In this document: one piece after another, positions 52,410 through 62,318 of the stretch
How positions within the stretch are numbered: position 1 is the stretch's first letter
Layout of the letters: every line of letters starts with the position of its first letter
NCBI GenBank assembly: GCA_016703535.1
Contig: JADJBV010000001.1
Location: 2,594,001 to 2,658,000, forward strand
Reading direction: 5' to 3'
Source of the DNA: Deltaproteobacteria bacterium
GTDB taxonomy: Bacteria > Myxococcota > Kuafuiibacteriia > Kuafuiibacteriales > Kuafuiibacteriaceae
Length of the DNA: 64,000 nucleotides
Notes under the pieces: model-generated
Database searches by the model: none
Told to the model about the DNA's origin: nothing
The model's input: the letters and a program-made list of their open reading frames with translations, nothing else
Program-made: the position numbers and the translations under genes

Positions 52410-54581
52410 ATGGCCGAGGCGCCCCGCCCGCAAGAGACCGTCGAGGGTACGGTCGAGCGCATCGTCTTTCAGAACCAAGACACCGGCTTTGCGGTGATCC
52501 GGGTCGAGACCAAAGACCGGGGCGTGATCACCGCGGTCGGCGTGTTGGTGGGCGTCAACGAAGGCGAGCGGCTGCGGTTGACCGGCACGAATGAACACGA
52601 TCGCCGTTTTGGGCCCCAGCTCAAGATCACCAGCCACATGATGCTTCGGCCCGAGACCTTGGTGGGCCTGAAGAAGTACCTGGGCTCGGGGTTGGTCGAC
52701 GGCATCGGGCCGAGTTTGGCCGAACGGCTGGTTGATCACTTTGGCCTCGAGGCCTTGACGGTGATCGAGGGCCAGCCGGAGCGGTTGACGGAGGTCGAGG
52801 GCATCGGGCCGGTCCGAGCCGAACGGCTGCGGGCGGCGTGGGCGGCCCAACAGGGTGTCCGAGACGTGATGATCTTCCTCGAGTCGGCGGGGATCTCGCC
52901 GGCCTTCGCGGCCCGGATCCACAAGCGCTTCGGCGCCCAAGCGATCGAGGTGGTGAAGCGGGATCCGTACCAGCTGGCCTTGGAGGTCCACGGCATCGGC
53001 TTCAAGTTGGCCGACCGAGTGGCGGCCGGCTTGGGCATCGATCGGGCCTCACCTCGGCGCGCGGCGGCCGGCGTCCTCCACGCCCTTGGTGAAGCCAGCG
53101 CCGAAGGTCACGTGTTTTTGCCCCGGGCCGAGCTGGTGGAGAAGAGCCGAGAGCTCCTTGGGGTGCCGATCGAGATCGTGGAAGAGGCCATCGATCACCT
53201 GGTGGAGCGGCGTCACCTGATCGCCGACGAACACCGCTTGGCCCCGCTGTATTTGCCCCGACTCCATCGGGCAGAAGCCGAGTCGGGGAACGTGCTCAAG
53301 AGTTTGCTCCAAGCGCCCAAACCGCCGGCCTTGGCCCACCTCGAAGAGCAGCTGGTGGCCTTCGAACAAAAGGGCGGGCTCACCTTGGCCCCCGAACAAC
53401 GGGCGGCGATCCAGGCGGCGCTCAAGGAGCGGCTGTCGGTGATCACCGGCGGCCCCGGCACTGGCAAGACCACCTTGGTGCGGGGGATCTTGCACTTGGC
53501 GCAAGCCGCACGGCTTCGGGTCTTGCTCGGCGCACCGACCGGGCGGGCCGCCAAGCGGCTCTTCGAGGCCACCGGGCACGAGGCCTCGACGTTGCATCGG
53601 ATGCTCGAGTTCAACCCGGGGGAACAGGCCTTCACCCGAGGTCCGGAGCAACCCCTCGAGGCCGATCTGGTGATCATCGACGAGGTCTCGATGCTCGACA
53701 TCGTGCTGCTCGAGAGCCTGCTGGCGGCGATCCCGCTGAGGGGCCAGCTGGTGTTGGTGGGCGACGTTGACCAGCTGCCTTCGGTGGGCCCAGGGAACGT
53801 GCTCGCCAATCTGATCCGCTCGGGTCGGGTGCCGGTCGCGCGCCTGACCCGGATCTTCCGCCAAGGAGAGGCCAGCCTGATCACCGTCAACGCCCACCGG
53901 ATCAACCACGGCGAGTTGCCCGAGCTGGGGGCGCCGGGAGAAGGGGCCCTGAGCGACTTCTACTTCATCGAACGGGACGAGCCGGAGGAGCTGCTGAAGG
54001 CGGTCACCACGGTGATCGCCGAGCGGATCCCCAAGCGTTTTGGCCTGAACCCGGTGCGGGACGTCCAGCTCCTCACGCCGATGCACAAGGGCCCGGTCGG
54101 CGCCCAACGCCTCAACCAGGAGCTCCAAAAATTGCTCAACCCGGTGGGCCCGACCTTGGAGCGCGGGGAACAACTCCTGCGGGTCGGCGACAAGGTGATG
54201 CAGACCCGGAACGACTACGAGTTGGGCGTGTACAACGGCGACGTCGGCCTGATCAGCAGCGTCGATGCCGAGGCCCGGATCGTGGTGGTGCAGTTCGACG
54301 ATCGGACGGTGCGCTACGAACCCGCCGACCTCGACGCCTTGGTGTTGGCCTACGCCTCGACCGTACACAAAGCCCAAGGCAGCGAGTACCCGGCGGTGGT
54401 CATCGTGGTCAGCACCCAACACTTCGTGATGCTCCACCGACGCCTGCTCTACACGGCGGTCACCCGGGGCCGACGGTTGGTGGTCCTGGTGGGCAGCCGC
54501 CGGGCCCTCAAGTTGGCCGTCGAAAATCGCCGGGAGGTCACCCGCCACAGCCTCTTGCCCGATCGCCTGACCCCGACCTGA
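52410..54581 (+). CDS. recD2: RecD2 ATP-dependent 5'-3' DNA helicase
   Basis: 723 residues, RecBC-independent RecD form. The N-terminal OB-like region (VEGTVERIVFQNQDTGFAVI) and helix-hairpin-helix repeats (GSGLVDGIGPSLAERLVDHF, LTEVEGIGPVRAERLRAAW) precede the superfamily 1 core: Walker A ITGGPGTGKTTLVRGIL, motif II IIDEVSMLD, GDVDQLPSVGPGNVL (III), TRIFRQGEAS (IV), and YASTVHKAQGSEYP with LLYTAVTRGRR (V-VI). The gene starts 3 bp after lhr. RecD2 unwinds short duplexes and contributes to DNA damage tolerance. The following gene (rsfS) is 193 bp away and has its own regulatory-looking leader. Confidence 0.96.
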   Translation: MAEAPRPQETVEGTVERIVFQNQDTGFAVIRVETKDRGVITAVGVLVGVNEGERLRLTGTNEHDRRFGPQLKITSHMMLRPETLVGLKKYLGSGLVDGIGPSLAERLVDHFGLEALTVIEGQPERLTEVEGIGPVRAERLRAAWAAQQGVRDVMIFLESAGISPAFAARIHKRFGAQAIEVVKRDPYQLALEVHGIGFKLADRVAAGLGIDRASPRRAAAGVLHALGEASAEGHVFLPRAELVEKSRELLGVPIEIVEEAIDHLVERRHLIADEHRLAPLYLPRLHRAEAESGNVLKSLLQAPKPPALAHLEEQLVAFEQKGGLTLAPEQRAAIQAALKERLSVITGGPGTGKTTLVRGILHLAQAARLRVLLGAPTGRAAKRLFEATGHEASTLHRMLEFNPGEQAFTRGPEQPLEADLVIIDEVSMLDIVLLESLLAAIPLRGQLVLVGDVDQLPSVGPGNVLANLIRSGRVPVARLTRIFRQGEASLITVNAHRINHGELPELGAPGEGALSDFYFIERDEPEELLKAVTTVIAERIPKRFGLNPVRDVQLLTPMHKGPVGAQRLNQELQKLLNPVGPTLERGEQLLRVGDKVMQTRNDYELGVYNGDVGLISSVDAEARIVVVQFDDRTVRYEPADLDALVLAYASTVHKAQGSEYPAVVIVVSTQHFVMLHRRLLYTAVTRGRRLVVLVGSRRALKLAVENRREVTRHSLLPDRLTPT

Positions 54582-54700
54582 CCCGATCGGCCTCACCTGT
54601 GGCATTTGGGGGGCACGGGACAGGGGGATCGGGTGGGGGCGCGATCACCGCGGTGCGTCGAAGTCACCCAAAGTTTGAACGAACGGGTATAGAAGGCTTG

Positions 54701-54726
54701 GACGACTCGGTTTACAATGAGTCGTC
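54701..54726. promoter_or_regulatory. Perfect 8-bp inverted repeat upstream of rsfS enclosing a TACAAT box
   Basis: GACGACTC at 54701-54708 and GAGTCGTC at 54719-54726 flank a 10-base centre GGTTTACAAT, which contains TACAAT, close to a -10 consensus. The surrounding 54660-54720 is clearly AT-richer than the genes. Either an operator overlapping the rsfS promoter or a leader hairpin. No good -35 box lies 16-18 bp upstream. Confidence 0.4.
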
Positions 54727-54774
54727 AGGACAAGTCCGGGGCCCGGGAGGAGGGCGCCGGCAGGGGGATGAAAC

Positions 54775-55149
54775 ATCGAAGCCAAGAACAAGGCTCTGGC
54801 CGCCGCGCAAGCTGCCTACGGCAAGAAGGGCCAAAACCTCACCATCATCGACATCGGCGCCGAGTCGTCCTACGCGGACTGTTTGGTGATCGTCAGTGCG
54901 TATAGCGATCGTCAGACCAGCGCCATTGCCGATGCCATCGTCGACGAACTCAAAAATGAGTACGGCTTGCGTCCCATGGTCCGAGAGGGCCAGGGGTCGT
55001 GGGTGCTGATCGACTACGGGGACGTGGTGATCCACGTCTTCCACGAAGACGCCCGGGCCTTCTATGACCTGGAGCGGCTGTGGTCGAAGGCCCCTCGGGT
55101 GCCGGTGCCAGCTTTCGAGACCGCCTCCGCTTCCGCCATGACCCACTAA
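54775..55149 (+). CDS. rsfS: Ribosomal silencing factor RsfS with anomalous start (AUC start or one-base frameshift)
   Basis: RsfS binds ribosomal protein uL14 and blocks subunit joining in slow growth. The coding frame runs from an in-frame TGA at 54769 to TAA at 55149 and matches the family: LTIIDIGAESSYADCLVIVS, REGQGSWVLIDYGDVVIHVF and ARAFYDLERLW. In that frame there is no ATG, GTG or TTG before TTG 54883, which would delete the first third. Two readings fit. First, an AUC start at 54775, 7 bases after AGGGGG (124 residues). Second, an extra A in ATGAAACATC at 54768-54777, since ATGAACATC would give a normal start. The latter means a sequencing error, a recent mutation or a programmed +1 shift. 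Function call is strong; start is unresolved. Confidence 0.9.
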   Translation: MEAKNKALAAAQAAYGKKGQNLTIIDIGAESSYADCLVIVSAYSDRQTSAIADAIVDELKNEYGLRPMVREGQGSWVLIDYGDVVIHVFHEDARAFYDLERLWSKAPRVPVPAFETASASAMTH

Positions 55150-55170
55150 AAGCAGCTAAGCTCAGGGCCT

Positions 55171-56577
55171 ATGCGAAAGGTCCTGTTCCCGACCGATCTG
55201 TCGGGCGATCCACGATCGCTGCTCAAGGTGGCGGTGCAACACGCCCGCAACCTGGGCGCGGAGCTGTTGATCGCCCACGTTGAGCCGGCCAGCAGCGCCG
55301 GCTTCGTACCGCTGCTCGACGAAGCCCGGCCGGGGGGGCCGCGGAGTGAACGACTCCGGCACTTGGAGGCGGCGACGCCGGTGGGCCACGGGATCCCGCA
55401 CCGTCATTTTTTGCTCCAAGGTGATCCGTCTCAGCAGATCGTGGCCTTGGCGACGCGGGAGCAGGTTGACCTGATCGTGTTGTGCACCCACGGCCGAAAG
55501 GGGCTCAGTCGGCTGCTCCGGGGCAGCGTCTCCGAAGAGGTGGTGCGGTTCGCGCCGTGCCCCGTCTACTGCTTCCGGGCCGCCGAAGAGCCGAGCCCCA
55601 CGCCGGAGGCCAAACAGACCCCGCCGGGTGAGCTGGTTCTGCAACGCCTCGGTGCGCACGCCGATGTGGCGCAAGCGCGCCTCGAAGAAGATCTGTTGGT
55701 GATGTTGAGCGGTGAGGTCGCGGGGCTGCGGCTTTGGTTTCAGCGCCAACTCGACACCGCCACCGCCCTCGCCCAGGACGCGATGTTGGTCCGTACCGCC
55801 GGCGAGCTCTTGGAGGTCGGGGCCGAGGGCGCCCGCGGGCACCCCGCCTTGGAGCGGCTGCGCCACTACATGGAGGCGATGGGCAAAAGTTGCGACGCCA
55901 GCGACTTCTTCGTGCTCGACCCGGCCGGGGTCTGGGTCGCGGGCCGCAGCGACGCCGCTTTGGGCCATCGCCTTTCGCCCGAGCAGCACCCGTTCCTGAA
56001 AGAGGCCTGGGCCGGTGCACCGCAAGTTTCGCCACCGATCGCCAGCCCGATCCCCACCCTCGGACCTCAACGTTTGGCGGACCAACGGCGGCCGAACATC
56101 TTCGTGGTGGCGCCGCTGCAGCAGGGTCGAGGGCCCCGGGGGTTGATCGGCTTCCGCCTGCGCAGTGAAGAGCTGAATCGCTTGCTCTCCACCTCTGGCC
56201 CGTATCGCAGCATCGAGAGCTATGTCTTCGATCGAGAGGGCACCATGTTGTCGCCGAGCCGCTTCGAAGACGCCCTCGATCGCTTGGATCTCCCGTCCTT
56301 CCCCACCGATCCGGGGCACCTGCAGCTGCGAGATCCCGGGGGCAACCTCCTGGCCGGGCACCGACCGGTGGGGCCCCCGTCGGCGTGGCCCTTGACCAAA
56401 ATGGCGGCGGACGCCGTCGGTGGCCGGGCGGGGATCGACCTAGAGGGTTATCGGGACTATCGAGGCGTGCCGGTGGTCGGCGCCTGGCAGTGGCTGGCCG
56501 AACGGGAGATGGGCGTGGCGGTCGAGGTCGATCGGGCGGAGGCCCTCCCTTCGACGGAAAGGGGGCCGGTCGGGTGA
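55171..56577 (+). CDS. Universal stress protein fused to a Cache-like sensor domain
   Basis: 468 residues with no membrane helix. Residues 1-137 are a UspA fold: KVLFPTDLSGD, HFLLQGDPSQQIVALA, VDLIVLCTHGRKGLSRLLRG with GSVSEEVVRFAPCPVY. The ATP-binding pattern (GxxGx9GS) is complete except that the first Gly is Cys (CTHG). After a Pro-rich hinge, residues about 160-460 have the look of a dCache-type ligand sensor: SIESYVFDREGTMLSPSRF, then YRDYRGVPVVGAWQWL and MGVAVEVDRAEAL, a standard dCache ending. Cache domains are normally periplasmic and flanked by membrane helices; here they are absent, so ligand sensing inside the cell is implied. Starts 22 bp after rsfS, so probably cotranscribed. Confidence 0.82.
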   Translation: MRKVLFPTDLSGDPRSLLKVAVQHARNLGAELLIAHVEPASSAGFVPLLDEARPGGPRSERLRHLEAATPVGHGIPHRHFLLQGDPSQQIVALATREQVDLIVLCTHGRKGLSRLLRGSVSEEVVRFAPCPVYCFRAAEEPSPTPEAKQTPPGELVLQRLGAHADVAQARLEEDLLVMLSGEVAGLRLWFQRQLDTATALAQDAMLVRTAGELLEVGAEGARGHPALERLRHYMEAMGKSCDASDFFVLDPAGVWVAGRSDAALGHRLSPEQHPFLKEAWAGAPQVSPPIASPIPTLGPQRLADQRRPNIFVVAPLQQGRGPRGLIGFRLRSEELNRLLSTSGPYRSIESYVFDREGTMLSPSRFEDALDRLDLPSFPTDPGHLQLRDPGGNLLAGHRPVGPPSAWPLTKMAADAVGGRAGIDLEGYRDYRGVPVVGAWQWLAEREMGVAVEVDRAEALPSTERGPVG

Positions 56578-56584
56578 AAAAAAC

Positions 56585-56651
56585 GATGGATCATACGGGT
56601 TTACACGTAATAACCCCGTTGACTCTCCTTCGGGCCGTCCGTAGATCCATC
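56585..56651. promoter_or_regulatory. Long-range hairpin between the Usp and small exported-protein genes
   Basis: GATGGATC-A-TACGG at 56585-56598 pairs with CCGTAGATCCATC at 56639-56651: a 13-bp stem with one bulged base and about 40 bases in the loop. Inside the loop ACGGGTT and AACCCCGT can form a second stem. The right arm ends 5 bases before the start at 56657, so the structure could hide the ribosome-binding site. The gap is AT-rich for this genome. It could be a terminator for the Usp gene or a translation-control leader. Confidence 0.45.
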
Positions 56652-56656
56652 AACGG

Positions 56657-56935
56657 ATGTTCCGCTGGCTGGCCGCCGTGATCACGATCCTGGTCGTGAC
56701 CCTGGGCGCCTGGGCACCCACCCAGGATCAGGGCTGGCCCCCCGCCGCCACCCCATCGGCCGATCGGGATGCCCTCGACCTCGACTTCGAGGATCCCGAG
56801 CCCGAGACCAAAGCCACCCTCTGTTCCCTACTGACGCCTGCCCCACCGGCCCCGCGACTCGGCGCGGCCATCGGGAGCCACCACGGTCCCCGGGACGGCG
56901 CCGCCCTCGAGCTTGAAGAACCTCCGAGGGCTTAA
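56657..56935 (+). CDS. Small exported protein, unknown function
   Basis: 92 residues from ATG 56657. The first 19 residues (MFRWLAAVITILVVTLGAW) form a signal peptide or membrane anchor. The rest is acidic and Pro-rich (DALDLDFEDPEPETK), low in hydrophobics, with one Cys (TLCSLL). No domain is recognisable, and coding status rests on the signal peptide, the codon bias and the leader hairpin in front. It is followed after 99 bp by the SulP gene; a weak CCGAC/GTCGG hairpin at 56942-56956 lies in the gap. Confidence 0.5.
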   Translation: MFRWLAAVITILVVTLGAWAPTQDQGWPPAATPSADRDALDLDFEDPEPETKATLCSLLTPAPPAPRLGAAIGSHHGPRDGAALELEEPPRA

Positions 56936-57034
56936 CCACCACCGACGTTGGGTCGGCGACTTGGGCTGCTCAGGTGTTTGTTCGTAGGCCGGCTCTGATC
57001 CCGTAGCGGATCTCGGTCGTCGTGGAGGTCGCGC

Positions 57035-58602
57035 GTGTCTCAATCCGTTCGCACTGGAATGTTCAGCCGAGCCAAGGAAGATATCCCGGCCGGGCTGGTC
57101 GTGTTTTTGGTGGCCCTCCCCCTTTGCCTCGGGATCGCGCAGGCCTCCGGCGCTCCGCTCCTGGCTGGCCTCTTGGCCGGCGTCGTCGGCGGCGTGGTTG
57201 TTTCCTTCTTGAGCGGCTCCCAGCTGAGCGTCAGCGGCCCGGCCGCGGGCCTGGCGGTGATCGTCGCCTCGGGCATCCAACAGCTGGGATTTTCGGCCTT
57301 CCTGCTGGCGGTGGTCATCGCTGGCGCGCTGCAGCTGGCCCTTGGGAGCCTCAAGTTGGGCGGCATCGCTCACTTCTTCCCCGGTTCGGTGATCAAAGGG
57401 ATGTTGGCGGCGATCGGCGTGTTGATCGTCCTCAAGCAGCTGCCCCACGCGGTCGGCTACGACCACGACTACGAAGGTGACAACGCCTTCTTCCAACCCG
57501 ACGGCGCCAACACCTTCACCGCCCTGTGGGACGCGTTCGGCGCGGTCAACCTGCCGGCCACCATCATCACTTTGGTGTGTGTGGGGGTCTTGTTGGGCTG
57601 GCCCAAGCTGCAGGGCATCCGGGCCCTCCGCTTTGTCCCCCCGGCCCTGATGGTGGTGTTGGTGGGCGGCGTGCTTTCGGTGGCCCTCCCCCTGTGGTGG
57701 TCGGCGGGGGCCCTGACCTCCGAACACCTGGTCACCCTCCCCGCCTTCTCGAGCCTCGGCGACGTGACCTCCGCGGTGATGCTGCCGGACTTTAGCCGGA
57801 TCCTCGATCCTGCGGTATGGCGGGTCGGCGCGACCATCGGCATCGTCGCCAGCATCGAGAGCTTGTTGTCCTTGGAGGCCGTCGATCGGCTGGATCCGCA
57901 AAAACGGATCTCCCCGCCCAACCGGGAGTTGATGGCCCAAGGGGTCGGTAACCTGCTCTCGGGTTTGATCGGCGGCTTGCCGGTGACCTCGGTGATCGTT
58001 CGCAGCTCCGCCAACGTCGTGGCCGGTGCCCAGACCAAACTCTCTTCGATCATCCACGGCGTGTTGTTGTTGGTAGGGGTCCTCTTTTTGGCCCCGGTGC
58101 TCAACCACGTGCCCTTGGCCGCCCTGGCGGTGGTGCTGATCGCGGTGGGCCTCAAGCTCACCGCGCCCAAGTTGTGGGTCATGATGTGGCGGGCCGGTTG
58201 GGCTCAGTTCATCCCCTTCGCGGTGACCGTGGCGGCGGTGGTGTTCACCGATCTGTTGACCGGCACCATGATCGGCTTAGTGGTCGGCGCGATCATGACC
58301 CTGCGCCTGCAGCAGCGGAACAGCCTGACGGTCACTCGCGACGAAGACCGCTACCTCCTCCGGGCCACCAAAGACCTGACCTTCCTGCAGAAGGGCCTGG
58401 TCAAGGAGGCCCTGGCCTCGATCCCCCCCAACAGCTCGGTGTTGTTCGATCGTTCCCGGTCCGACTTCGTCGATCCGGACATCGAAGAGCTGCTCGCCGA
58501 GTTCGAGGTTCGTTGTGAGGAGCTCAACATTCAGTTGGAGTGGAAGGGCAAGGTCGCCTCAGCCTCCTTATTGCCGCTCCCCGCACAAAAGGAAGCCGCC
58601 GC

Positions 58603-58606
<4 letters not shown>
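57035..58606 (+). CDS. SulP family anion transporter, probable bicarbonate carrier
   Basis: 523 residues from GTG 57035 (GGAGGT five bases upstream). There are ten to twelve membrane helices in the SulP arrangement: DIPAGLVVFLVALPLCLGIA is the family signature start, SGSQLSVSGPAAGLAVIVAS contains the anion-binding region, and SIESLLSLEAVDRLDP follows helix 8. The cytoplasmic C-terminal STAS domain is short but recognisable (ALASIPPNSSVLFDRS, DPDIEELLAEF). The substrate is inferred from the neighbour: the next gene is a carbonic anhydrase translated from an overlapping TTGA start. In such pairs SulP proteins usually bring in bicarbonate. Sulfate cannot be excluded. Confidence 0.93.
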
Positions 58607-59247
<641 letters not shown>

Positions 59248-59257
59248 GGGGCTCTGC

Positions 59258-60022
59258 TCAGGACAAGGCGAGCACGTCGCGCATCGCGTAGAGCCCGGGC
59301 TTCTGTTCGGCCAAAAAACGCGCCGCGGTGATGGCCCCAGCGGCGAAGACGTCCCTGGATTGGGCCCGGTGGGTCAACTCGAGGCGTTCGGTGGGCCCCA
59401 CCAAATACACCGTGTGTTCGCCGATGATGTCGCCGCCTCGGATCGATTGAATCCCGATCTCGTCTTGGCCCCTGGGCCCGATGTCTCCGGCCCGGGCGAG
59501 GATGGCCTCTCGATCGGCGTCCAAACCACGCGCGGCGGCGCCGGCCCGGGCCAAGGCCCAGGCGGTGCCGCTGGGGGCGTCACGCTTTTTCGAGTGGTGC
59601 AGCTCGACGATCTCGAGGTCATAACCCGGCAAGGCCGCCGCCGCCCGAGCCACCAGATCGAGCAACACCGTCACCCCCAAAGAGAGATTCGGTGCGATCA
59701 ACACTGGGACCCGATCGGCGTGGGCCTCGAGCAAGGTCCGTTCGGCCGGGGTGAAGCCGGTGGTGGCCATCAGGATGGGTGCGCCGACGTTGGCGGCCCG
59801 GGCCGCGTGGGCCAAGGCCGCCGGTTTGGGCGCACATTCGATCAACACTCGCCCGGCTTGGAGCACCGCCTCGTCCGCGGTAAATGGGGACCCCTCGGAG
59901 AGCCGGGCCGAGCCCTCCCTCAGCAGAGCGCCCGCCACCTTGATCCCCGCGGCCGCCTGGGCGTGGGCCAGGATGCGAGCGCCGAGGCGCCCCGAGGCCC
60001 CGGAGATCACCAGCGAGGTCAC
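59258..60022 (-). CDS. dapB: 4-hydroxy-tetrahydrodipicolinate reductase
   Basis: 254 residues from GTG 60022, overlapping the dapA stop (GTGA). It reduces hydroxy-tetrahydrodipicolinate to tetrahydrodipicolinate, the second step of the diaminopimelate/lysine branch. NAD(P)H-binding GASGRLGARIL is at the N-terminus and ATTGFTPAE follows. The catalytic segment IVELHHSKKRDAPSGTA carries the His and Lys residues for substrate binding. SLGVTVLLDLV and GEHTVYLVGPTERLEL are further family segments. It is the last gene of the argH-lptM-lysA-dapA-dapB operon; a mildly shortened family member. Confidence 0.96.
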   Translation of the reverse strand: MTSLVISGASGRLGARILAHAQAAAGIKVAGALLREGSARLSEGSPFTADEAVLQAGRVLIECAPKPAALAHAARAANVGAPILMATTGFTPAERTLLEAHADRVPVLIAPNLSLGVTVLLDLVARAAAALPGYDLEIVELHHSKKRDAPSGTAWALARAGAAARGLDADREAILARAGDIGPRGQDEIGIQSIRGGDIIGEHTVYLVGPTERLELTHRAQSRDVFAAGAITAARFLAEQKPGLYAMRDVLALS

Positions 60023-60938
60023 GCCATCATCCCTTCCAGGTTGGCGCCACCCGAATACTTCTCGAGGGCCAACTTGATCTTGGCGGTGGTGGCGGCGTCG
60101 GCCTCCACCAGCGGCAAGCGCAGACGCGGCGCACACCAGCCGGTCAAGTGCATGGCCATCTTCACTGGGATGGGGTTGGCGACCAGGAACAAGGCTCGGG
60201 ACAAGGCGACGATCCGCTCGTGGAGCGGCCGGACCTCGGCGTAATGGCCGGCCCGACACTCCCGCACCAACTTGGCGGTGTCGCCGGGGGCCACGTTGGA
60301 GACCACGCTGATCACGCCGTGCCCGCCGCAGGCGATGAACGGCAAGATGGTGAAGTCGTCGCCCGAAAGCAGCGCCAACTTCTTGCCCTTGGTCAACGCC
60401 AGGGTTTCGGTGGCCCGGGCCAGGTCGGCGGTGGCGTCTTTGACGGCCACGATGGCGCCAGCCTCGACCAAGCGCGCGATGGTCTCGGGCAAGAGATCAC
60501 TCACGGTGCGGCCCGGCACGTTGTAGGCGACGATCGGCGCGCCGGTCTCTTCGTAGACCGCCTTGAAGTGGCGAAAGAGGCCCTCTTGAGTGGGCTTGTT
60601 GTAGTACGGGCAGACCACCAAGGCGGCGTCGATGCCCCAGGTCAGGGCCCGTTTGGTCTGCTCGACGGTGATCTTGGTGCTGTTGCTGCCGGTGCCGGCG
60701 ATGACCGGGACCTTGCCGCCCACCCGCTCCACCACCAGGCGGACCACTTGCTCTTGTTCGGCGGCGTCCAGGGCCGGGGTCTCGCCGGTGGTGCCGCAGG
60801 GGACCAGGCCGTCGATGCCTCGGGCCAGCTGGGCGTCGACGATCCGGGCCAAGGCCTTTTCATCCACCCGATCTTCGGCGTCGAAGGGGGTCACCAAGGC
60901 GGTGAAAGCGCCGCCGAGCTCTTTGTTCAAAGCCATCA

Positions 60939-60942
<4 letters not shown>
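60019..60942 (-). CDS. dapA: 4-hydroxy-tetrahydrodipicolinate synthase
   Basis: 307 residues; ATG 60942 is the first of three consecutive ATG codons and overlaps the lysA stop (ATGA). It condenses pyruvate with aspartate semialdehyde. Visible features are GAFTALVTPFDAEDRVDEKA, the GTTGETPAL loop, PYYNKPTQEGLF, the Tyr in IVAYNVPGRT, the Schiff-base Lys in AIVAVKDATAD, and LLSGDDFTILPFIACGG. The next gene, dapB, starts within its last codons. A standard-length member. Confidence 0.97.
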
Positions 60943-62207
<1,265 letters not shown>

Positions 62208-62210
62208 CGT

Positions 62211-62318
62211 TCAGCTCGTGGACGTCGCGACCGGCGGCGGCGGCGCCTTGGGCGCGGACTTCACGCCGCAGCCCAAACAAAACAGCAACAAAAGCCCGGC
62301 AAAACAGGCCCTATTCAT
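62211..62318 (-). CDS. lptM: LptM-like small lipoprotein in the lysA operon
   Basis: A 35-residue gene too short for ordinary gene callers. Translation: MNRACFAGLLLLFCLGCGV begins a type II signal peptide, lipobox CLGC, with the acylated Cys at position 17, followed by a short Pro-rich tail (KSAPKAPPPPVATSTS). LptM (formerly YifL) lipoproteins help mature the LPS-export translocon LptDE and typically lie beside lysA or dapF, as here. The start overlaps the argH stop by 8 bp, and the stop is 3 bp from lysA, so it is in the operon. Length and position fit well, but such short peptides cannot be proved by sequence alone. Confidence 0.75.
   Translation of the reverse strand: MNRACFAGLLLLFCLGCGVKSAPKAPPPPVATSTS

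Noticed and set aside
54717..54905. 62-codon frame with ATG ahead of rsfS
   Set aside because: Arg/His/Gly-rich and out of frame with the conserved RsfS sequence; only its ATG at 54768 may matter as the original rsfS start.
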